DNA of 64,000 nt from Bacteroidota bacterium (GTDB taxonomy: Bacteria; Bacteroidota; Bacteroidia; B-17B0; Aurantibacillaceae), in NCBI GenBank assembly GCA_030684395.1, contig JAUXTT010000026.1, forward strand, positions 94,017 to 158,016, written 5' to 3'. Below are positions 1-5,140 of this stretch, piece after piece (position 1 is the stretch's first letter; every line of letters begins with the position of its first letter). The position numbers were made by a program, and so were the translations under genes. A model generated the notes under the pieces. The model saw only the letters and a list, made by a program, of their open reading frames with translations. It searched no databases and was not told the origin of the DNA.

Positions 1-700
1 TGATTTTGGCAAGAGAAGATATGTCTAATGAAGTTAATGCCGGATTATTGTTAAAAATAACAGAACCATCACAACGGGTTAAACCACTTAAGTTAAGAGT
101 AGCAAGTGCACTATTATTGGACACCTCAATATAAATAGCTGTGGTGATCATACTAAGATCAACCGTAGTTAAATTTGTGGTTCCTACAATTTTGATCTCC
201 TGCGTGTTCGGTCCCACTTCATTTGCGATAATAGTTGCTGCCTGTGCATTGGTAACATCATCACTTAATACCAGAGTTTGTTTTCCACCGTTATTTACAA
301 CATTTCCCGCACACAAAGCATAAGGAACCGATAACATTTGTGAGGTTCCCATTAACTGGTAACTTGTTCCACCGGTAATATCCATGCTTACTTTTAAAAA
401 TTTACTTCCGCCAACAGCCCAGTTAATTGCATTGAATGTTCCTGTAGTTGGAGTTCCTGCGCCAATCACCAATGTAAATAACCCGTTGGCGTCAGTAGTT
501 AGTGCATGTGTTTCGGTATAAATTGTTGTACCGCTTGGCGAACCTTCTAATACCGATAACTCTATACCTATTGATTGGTTTGATAGCTCAACGCCTGCTG
601 CGTTACGGGCAACTCCCTGATAATTGATTCCTTGAGGAGCCTGAGCGTTTGTGATGAAAGTTAAGCAAGTCGCTAAAATTAAAGTGTAAACGTGTTTCAT
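1..700 (-). CDS. Secreted Bacteroidota surface protein, 3' end beyond the window
   Basis: An open frame starts at the ATG at 698-700 and stays open to base 1, so the C-terminus is missing. The visible 233 residues begin with a signal peptide (MKHVYTLILATCLTFITNAQ), then the mature N-terminus APQGINYQGVARNAAG, a start shared by many Bacteroidota exported proteins. The middle looks like a beta-rich domain. Near the left edge, short repeats with the rhythm TTVDLSMITTAIYIEVSNNS and LATLNLSGLT suggest leucine-rich-like receptor-L repeats. It lies 4 bp after the stop of the T9SS protein at 705-1181 and is probably co-transcribed from the promoter near 1210. Export is likely; function is unknown. 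A T9SS tail would be expected beyond the edge but cannot be seen. Confidence 0.75.
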   Translation of the reverse strand, partial: MKHVYTLILATCLTFITNAQAPQGINYQGVARNAAGVELSNQSIGIELSVLEGSPSGTTIYTETHALTTDANGLFTLVIGAGTPTTGTFNAINWAVGGSKFLKVSMDITGGTSYQLMGTSQMLSVPYALCAGNVVNNGGKQTLVLSDDVTNAQAATIIANEVGPNTQEIKIVGTTNLTTVDLSMITTAIYIEVSNNSALATLNLSGLTRCDGSVIFNNNPALTSLDISSLAKI

Positions 701-704
701 TTTA

Positions 705-1181
705 TTAATCTATTTTGGTTATTGTTTTATGTTCCATTACTTTTTGTTCATTATCCAACAGAAGGAGTTGGTAAATACCATTTGGAAAACTCTCTAATGA
801 AAGCGTATTATTCTTTAACTCTCCATTATACATTGTGCGACCTAAACCATCCATTAATTTTACATTAACTGTGTTCTTATAGTTTGAAGAACGTATGTTT
901 AATTCTGTACTTGCCGGGTTTGGGTAAACTACAAAATCAACCGAAGTGTTATTCTCTTTTATAGAAACTCCGTTTACCTTTGGTTGTAAAAAACCTTGTG
1001 TGATGGCGTTGTTTGAGTTGCCGACTTTTGTAACTGCAACTTCTCCAACACTGAAAGTAAGTTGAGCAGAACCGGAAGAAAAATTATTTCCGTTTGCATT
1101 TAATACAGAAGGACTTATTTGCTGTGCGCCGAGTGTGCTAAAGAACAGGCAGTACAGGGTAACTAAAATGGTTTTTTTCAT
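705..1181 (-). CDS. Small secreted protein with type A T9SS C-terminal sorting domain
   Basis: 158 residues. A signal peptide ends around residue 19 (LGAQ). The mature part holds the pattern SVGEVAVTKVGN ... ITQGFLQP, common in small exported Bacteroidota proteins. From residue 79 there is a type A sorting tail, starting VDFVVYPNPASTELNIRS and ending with NGIYQLLLLDNEQKVMEHKTI. Such proteins cross the outer membrane through the T9SS and are anchored or released; PorW, a component of that system, is encoded at 48308. Little lies between signal and tail, so this may be a structural surface protein rather than an enzyme. It is the first gene of a probable two-gene operon with the partial gene at 1-700. 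Confidence 0.85.
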   Translation of the reverse strand: MKKTILVTLYCLFFSTLGAQQISPSVLNANGNNFSSGSAQLTFSVGEVAVTKVGNSNNAITQGFLQPKVNGVSIKENNTSVDFVVYPNPASTELNIRSSNYKNTVNVKLMDGLGRTMYNGELKNNTLSLESFPNGIYQLLLLDNEQKVMEHKTITKID

Positions 1182-1209
1182 AATTGTTGCTTCAAAATAT
1201 AAAGGTGTG

Positions 1210-1217
1210 CAAATATA
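1210..1217 (-). promoter_or_regulatory. Bacteroidota -7 promoter box (TATATTTG)
   Basis: The minus strand reads TATATTTG, matching the TAnnTTTG -7 box of the Bacteroidota primary sigma factor. It lies about 30 bases upstream of the ATG of the 705-1181 gene, so transcription would start near 1204. Match by eye only. Confidence 0.5.
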
Positions 1218-1262
1218 GAAAATAATTTTTCTACTTATAATGATATGCGTGTATAATAAAAT

Positions 1263-1637
1263 TTATAACGCTAATTCTAAAGTAGGATCCCAGTATAGTT
1301 TTTCGAAATCAACTATTTTATCGTTTACGACTTTTATTTTTTCTTTTTTGAGAAGCTCTTCCATTTCGTATGGATTTGCAAAATGATGTTTGCCGGTAAG
1401 TAATCCATTTCTGTTTACTACACGATGCGCGGGTACTTTTTTCTTTTGTGAATGAGAAGCGTTCATGGCATAACCAACCACACGGGATGATTTTGCGGCT
1501 CCAAGATATTTAGCAATTGCTCCGTAACTGGTAACGCGACCTTTTGGTATTAGCCGAGCTACTTCAAACACCATTGCAAAAAAATCATCCTGCTTTGCAG
1601 TGTCCGGTTCTTTTTTTATGACTTTATTTTTCCTCAT
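1263..1637 (-). CDS. Alkyltransferase-like (ATL) protein, MGMT fold without catalytic cysteine
   Basis: 124 residues covering the C-terminal DNA-binding domain of O6-alkylguanine-DNA alkyltransferases: IPKGRVTSYGAIAKYLG (helix-turn-helix), SSRVVGYAMNAS (with the arginine that flips out the base) and VPAHRVVNRNGLLTG. In active Ogt/MGMT the last motif is PCHRV; here it reads PAHRV, so the acceptor cysteine is replaced by alanine. That defines ATL proteins, which bind alkylated guanine and hand it to nucleotide excision repair instead of repairing it (known for Atl1/YbaZ types). Its start overlaps the end of lptC by 14 bp, so the two are translationally linked in the coaX operon. A cytosolic DNA-damage recognition role is inferred from the family. 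Confidence 0.85.
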   Translation of the reverse strand: MRKNKVIKKEPDTAKQDDFFAMVFEVARLIPKGRVTSYGAIAKYLGAAKSSRVVGYAMNASHSQKKKVPAHRVVNRNGLLTGKHHFANPYEMEELLKKEKIKVVNDKIVDFEKLYWDPTLELAL

Positions 1638-2190
1638 CAGGTAATGGAATGGTTCCGGTTACATTTAATATTTCCCACTCTGTAAAATCTTCATTAGCTT
1701 CCATTCCGGTTCCTTTAATGATCTCTTTTTTTGTTTTAATTTCTACGTAAGTATCCGATTTTATTTTTTTTGTTTCTTCGTTCCAGATTAAGTGTTCGGT
1801 GGTTAAAGTTTCCCCATTTTCATTAACGATCACGATGTGTTGCTTTGCCTCCATTTTTTTTGTCTTTTCATAACGGATAGCGTAATCAGCCTTCATGGTA
1901 GATTTCACCTTATTGTCTTTGCCATAATTTTCGATGTAAACGCCTTTAGGAAATTCAGAGTAAGGATCTTCCACTCCAATAACGTAATGATCCATTAACG
2001 GCGCCTTTAAGCGAAACACCAGTTTTCCCGAATCAGTGTTTAATACATTGAGTTCGGTTGAAGATTCGGTTGGTGTAAGCTTGCCTTTTTTTGTAAGAAG
2101 TGCTACTTCATTTAAATCGTTCTCACAGGAAGCAAAAAAAATTGTTGCTACAAGGCCCAGTAAAAACAATATATTTTTCGCCGCTAACAA
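1624..2190 (-). CDS. lptC: LPS export system protein LptC
   Basis: 188 residues. The N-terminus is a lipoprotein-like or single-span signal (FLLGLVATIFFASCEND; Cys22). It is followed by an LptC-type beta-jellyroll: DSGKLVFRLKAPLMDHY, PKGVYIENY, MKADYAIRYEKTKKMEAKQ, GETLTTEHLIWNEETKKI, KGTGMEANEDFTEWEI. LptC forms part of the periplasmic bridge that passes LPS from the LptBFG transporter to LptA. The order coaX, outer-membrane protein, lptC is common in Bacteroidota. The start is a TTG at 2190, only 3 bp after the stop of the upstream gene, with no ATG before the lipobox; translation is probably coupled. The end overlaps the ATL gene. An LptG-type permease is at 46147. Confidence 0.85.
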   Translation of the reverse strand: MLAAKNILFLLGLVATIFFASCENDLNEVALLTKKGKLTPTESSTELNVLNTDSGKLVFRLKAPLMDHYVIGVEDPYSEFPKGVYIENYGKDNKVKSTMKADYAIRYEKTKKMEAKQHIVIVNENGETLTTEHLIWNEETKKIKSDTYVEIKTKKEIIKGTGMEANEDFTEWEILNVTGTIPLPDEEK

Positions 2191-2193
2191 GTA

Positions 2194-3675
2194 CTAGTCG
2201 TATTTGTATTTAATAAACCACCTGTCGTTAAAAGTGAAGCCAAGTTTAACCTGAATGTAATTATGTTCTACTAAATCTTTGTTTCCAACCTTCCCGAATT
2301 CGGCTGCAATATTAAAAGTATTCAGTGCTCTGTTCATTCCCACAGGCAATCCTAAACCAACTGTTATTCCATATTCATTTACACGCTGATCGTTAATCAA
2401 CAGTTTACCATCGTTGTACTTTCCTCCAATGCGGTATTGAATTTTTTTCCAATAGCTCCCTTTGGTGTTGGTTAGTTTGTTAGGAATGTATTCTGCTCCG
2501 AAAGAAATACGTTTCATATCTGCAAACTGAGCTTTTTCATTCAGGTATTTAAATCCGCTCCACAACTGCATTTCATAATCAGCAACTATATTCAATTTGT
2601 TTCCCTTTCTGATTGACAGACCAATTCCATGCATAGTAGGCAATGTAATATTGGTTCTCATATCTTCCACAAAATTTACGGTATCTCTTATATATTCATT
2701 TATTCCGTTCCCTTTATACAAAAAGGTATATGCAAAATTCGAATAATACGCCCTGAGATCATTGTTCATTGAATAAGTATAGCCCCAGGAGATCTCTATG
2801 TTTTGTTTAAGGTCTCTTCGTTTCTTTTGCCCGTATGTAGGAGATGTTTTACTGGTATCTTTTCCTGCAGAAACGTAATCGATCGTAAATGTATTTTGTA
2901 TTCCAAAAGAGCCTGTAAAATCTTTTACCTGAGTTTGATACCGCTGAGCAGTATTAAAAAAATTAGATTGTGTAGGATAAATAACCCTGCTTGTATTATT
3001 TATTGTTCCGAAATAATAATGTCCGTTTGCCCCTATTGATAAGCTCGAAAGCCATCTTTTCACAAACATTTTTTTTCTCACTATGTCAACTTTTCCTGAG
3101 TCTCTTAACTCCTTTAATGAATGTGATGAAAGAAATTTTCTATATGATTTCCCAAAAGGAGCACCGGATATACCTATAAATAAATTGTTTATTCCTCCAT
3201 CACCCTCATACAACTCAGTGACAGAGCCTATGTTTTCAATATCTGATGTTTCCGTTATTTTATATCCAACACTTGACGCGGGCATTACTCCAATACAAGC
3301 TCCCATATTTTGGCGAATAGGAAAAGCAAGAGCAAGATAGTTGAAAGAAGTATTATTTCCCTGAGAAGTAGAAGTAGTAGTTGAATATTTATTAAAGATA
3401 GTGTTTAATCCAACCTCAAATGTGGCTAATCGCATCCCAGTGTACGAAGCAGGATTTGTAGGGTTAATAAATAAGGGAAGCAAGGTGTCGTTTTTAAGAG
3501 CAATGCCTGAACCACCTAAAGCTGCTGATTGTGCAAATACTTTGTTGGGAGCAAAATCGCCCAAACCAAAACGTGAGTACGGAGATGATGTTGGACTTTG
3601 TGCATTACCCTGGAATACAAAAGCGAGTACAAACAAACACAGGAAAGAAAATAAATTATGTCTACGGTTTTGCAT
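2194..3675 (-). CDS. Outer-membrane beta-barrel protein (coaX-lptC operon)
   Basis: About 493 residues from the ATG at 3675. A second ATG at 3693 would lie deeper inside coaX; the 3675 start gives a clean signal peptide (MQNRRHNLFSFLCLFVLAFVFQGNAQ). The mature protein begins SPTSSPYSRFGLGDF, typical of Bacteroidota barrel proteins, and alternates short amphipathic strands with loops through to a terminal strand (KLGFTFNDRWFIKYKYD). It resembles the FadL/PorV-like proteins found between coaX and lptC in this phylum, but I cannot name a substrate. It overlaps the coaX 3' end by 14 bp and runs into lptC 3 bp downstream. Confidence 0.75.
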   Translation of the reverse strand: MQNRRHNLFSFLCLFVLAFVFQGNAQSPTSSPYSRFGLGDFAPNKVFAQSAALGGSGIALKNDTLLPLFINPTNPASYTGMRLATFEVGLNTIFNKYSTTTSTSQGNNTSFNYLALAFPIRQNMGACIGVMPASSVGYKITETSDIENIGSVTELYEGDGGINNLFIGISGAPFGKSYRKFLSSHSLKELRDSGKVDIVRKKMFVKRWLSSLSIGANGHYYFGTINNTSRVIYPTQSNFFNTAQRYQTQVKDFTGSFGIQNTFTIDYVSAGKDTSKTSPTYGQKKRRDLKQNIEISWGYTYSMNNDLRAYYSNFAYTFLYKGNGINEYIRDTVNFVEDMRTNITLPTMHGIGLSIRKGNKLNIVADYEMQLWSGFKYLNEKAQFADMKRISFGAEYIPNKLTNTKGSYWKKIQYRIGGKYNDGKLLINDQRVNEYGITVGLGLPVGMNRALNTFNIAAEFGKVGNKDLVEHNYIQVKLGFTFNDRWFIKYKYD

Positions 3676-4393
3676 TAAAAAGCAGTATTTCATTAAGCCC
3701 GATCAACACCAATTCGGGGATTGCAAAGATGTGATTTTTTAAGCCAAGTTCAAAAAAAGAGGCATCTCCGCCTGTAACAACGATGTTAATGCCGGGATAT
3801 TGTTTGGAATAGGCATCTACAAAGCCCTGCACCTCATATAAGGCACCGTTTTGCACCCCGTTTAATATAGATTCTATAGTATTTTTGCCTGTTAAAGATT
3901 TGTAATTTTTATCCGCTCTCACCAACGGAAGCTTCCCTGTAAAGGTGTTCAAGGCTTTAAAGCGCATTTCGATTCCGGGAGAAATGGAACCTCCCATAAA
4001 TTCGCCCTGATCGTTAACCAGGTCTATTTTAATAGCTGTGCCTGCGTCAATCACCAATACGCTCTTTCCTTTAAATTGCGACCAGGCTCCAACTGCCGCT
4101 GCCAGCCGGTCTTTGCCAAGTGTTTCAGGGCTTTTATAAAGGTTTTTGATAGGCAGGGCTGATCTGTGGTCAAACACGATTAGCTGTGTTTTTGCAGCAA
4201 GCAGTCTTTCTGTTTCGGTTGAATCTTTTGCCACAGAAGATAGGATAGAACGTTTTACCAAAGGCTGTTTAGAAAGCAGAAGTGCAATGTTTGAAGCGAT
4301 ATTTTCTTCAAACACATACTCTCCCTGCCATTCACGACCGCTAAAAATGGCGGCTTTGGTACGGGTGTTTCCTATATCAACAACTAAGTGCAT
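3662..4393 (-). CDS. coaX: Type III pantothenate kinase
   Basis: 243 residues, the usual length for CoaX. The ASKHA-fold signatures are present: MHLVVDIGNTRTKAAIF at the N-terminus (phosphate-binding DxGNT), TLGKDRLAAAVGA in the middle, VLVIDAGTAIKIDLVN with the second acidic motif, and GGSISPGIEMRFKAL. It phosphorylates pantothenate to 4'-phosphopantothenate, the first step of CoA synthesis, in the cytosol. It is the first gene of a four-gene minus-strand operon (coaX, outer-membrane protein, lptC, ATL). A later CoA step is represented by the CoaD-like half of the fusion at 34591. Confidence 0.95.
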   Translation of the reverse strand: MHLVVDIGNTRTKAAIFSGREWQGEYVFEENIASNIALLLSKQPLVKRSILSSVAKDSTETERLLAAKTQLIVFDHRSALPIKNLYKSPETLGKDRLAAAVGAWSQFKGKSVLVIDAGTAIKIDLVNDQGEFMGGSISPGIEMRFKALNTFTGKLPLVRADKNYKSLTGKNTIESILNGVQNGALYEVQGFVDAYSKQYPGINIVVTGGDASFFELGLKNHIFAIPELVLIGLNEILLFNAKP

Positions 4394-4473
4394 TGTAAAA
4401 CAGTGGTTTTCAGTACAAAAATGGAAAATTATTCCCTTATTGGCTATTTTTTTTCATAATTTAATTTATTTAG

Positions 4474-4481
4474 TATATTTG
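4474..4481 (+). promoter_or_regulatory. Promoter box (TATATTTG) for tRNA-Phe
   Basis: TATATTTG fits TAnnTTTG and lies about 105 bases upstream of the intact tRNA. The inferred precursor would include the broken tRNA copy at 4522-4567 before the functional tRNA. Confidence 0.5.
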
Positions 4482-4521
4482 CAGCCCCGAATCCAACATC
4501 TGTGTTTGAAACGGGAAGGAT

Positions 4522-4567
4522 GGTATCTTAGCTCTCCCGATAGCTATCGGGACAGTAGAGTAACAGA
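4522..4567 (+). pseudogene. 5'-half tRNA-Phe remnant interrupted by an 18-bp palindrome
   Basis: GGTATCTTAGCTC at 4522-4534 matches the first 13 bases of the intact tRNA-Phe (12 of 13). The palindrome TCCCGATAGCTATCGGGA follows at 4535-4552, in place of the D-loop. Then AGTAGAGTAACAGA resumes the match to the D-arm and anticodon-stem start of the intact gene. After that the similarity stops: no anticodon, T-arm or acceptor 3' strand can be found. It is therefore a duplicated and decayed 5' half, not a working tRNA. Confidence 0.65.
4535..4552. repeat. 18-bp perfect palindrome TCCCGATAGCTATCGGGA, copy 1
   Basis: This palindrome, or its 16-bp core, occurs four times in intergenic DNA of this window (4535, 35606, 36950, 57620), with a sequence variant at 4940. 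This copy sits inside the tRNA-Phe remnant. Confidence 0.8.
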
Positions 4568-4586
4568 GAAGTTCTTAATAGTAGTT

Positions 4587-4659
4587 GGTACCTTAGCTCA
4601 GTCGGTAGAGCAACAGACTGAAAATCTGTGTGTCCCTGGTTCGATTCCTGGAGGTACCA
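4587..4659 (+). tRNA. tRNA-Phe (anticodon GAA)
   Basis: 73 nt. Acceptor stem GGTACCT pairs with AGGTACC, with discriminator A at 4659. The D-arm contains AGCTCAGTCGGTAGAGC. The anticodon stem ACAGA/TCTGT encloses loop CTGAAAA, giving anticodon GAA. The T-arm has GGTTCGATTCC. No CCA is encoded; the next bases are CTT. A strong terminator follows 11 bases later, so the gene is expressed as a monocistronic unit. Confidence 0.97.
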
Positions 4660-4670
4660 CTTCAAATGAA

Positions 4671-4696
4671 GTCCCGCTCTTCGGCGGGACTTTTTT
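4671..4696 (+). terminator. Rho-independent terminator of tRNA-Phe
   Basis: A 7-bp perfect stem GTCCCGC/GCGGGAC with loop TCTTCG is followed by six T residues. Confidence 0.9.
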
Positions 4697-4904
4697 GTTT
4701 GGTTCGGAACGTTGTCAGTTCATACTCTCATAAGTGGAGAAATAAAATAAAAACGCGAAGCTTTGCTGAACCTTTTATATGTTGACTCCTGATAGGAGAG
4801 ATCAACGAAATTAATCCGATCGCGAGCCTTTTCTATGCGCCGACAGGGGTATGCACTCCGGCAACAGGGTAAGTCTATCCGCAATTTTATAAATGTAACT
4901 GTTT

Positions 4905-4912
4905 TATATTTG
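4905..4912 (+). promoter_or_regulatory. Promoter box (TATATTTG) upstream of the 981-residue protein
   Basis: Exact TAnnTTTG match. It is the only strong box seen between the tRNA terminator and the gene at 5141. Confidence 0.45.
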
Positions 4913-4939
4913 ACTTAAGTAAAAACCGCTGGAAATTAC

Positions 4940-4959
4940 ATCCCGAAAGCTTTCGGGAT
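4940..4959. repeat. 20-bp palindrome, variant of the CCCGATAGCTATCGGG family
   Basis: ATCCCGAAAGCTTTCGGGAT is a perfect 20-bp palindrome. It shares the TCCCGA...AGCT...TCGGGA frame with the 18-bp copies but has AAAGCTTT at the centre. Confidence 0.7.
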
Positions 4960-5042
4960 CGAGCGAACGGGTAAGCTTGTCAATTACTCTTTCCTACATA
5001 AGAATAGCTCAAATCTGTAACGGTAGATTTAAACCTTTACTC

Positions 5043-5095
5043 GAAAAAACGTCGTTTTGGAGCAGTCATTCTAATCCTTAATTTGTTACTTAGTA
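5043..5095 (+). promoter_or_regulatory. Bipartite upstream element, copy A
   Basis: A left block at 5043-5065 ending GTCGTTTTGGAGCAG and a right block TTAATTTGTTACTTAGTA at 5078-5095 recur upstream of the gene at 9787 with 21 of 23 and 16 of 18 matches and almost the same spacing (12 versus 13 bases). The right block ends 45 bases before the ATG. Probably an activator site plus promoter, or a leader element. Confidence 0.65.
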
Positions 5096-5140
5096 ATCAA
5101 ATCAATTTTATTAGAAACTAATAACATTAAATAAAAAACA

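Larger units (their letters stand above)
4700..5140 (+). promoter_or_regulatory. Long intergenic region upstream of the 5141 gene
   Basis: No convincing ORF is seen. It contains a hairpin at 4782-4807 (GTTGA/TCAAC with inner CTCCT/AGGAG), a TATATTTG promoter box at 4905-4912, a palindrome variant at 4940-4959, and a bipartite conserved element at 5043-5095. If the 4905 box is used, the transcript has a leader of roughly 220 nt that includes the palindrome and the element. Confidence 0.5.

Noticed and set aside
4146..4733. 195-codon plus-strand ORF across coaX antisense and tRNA-Phe
   Set aside because: It runs through a certain tRNA gene and antisense to coaX; its protein has no domain, signal or plausible start context.
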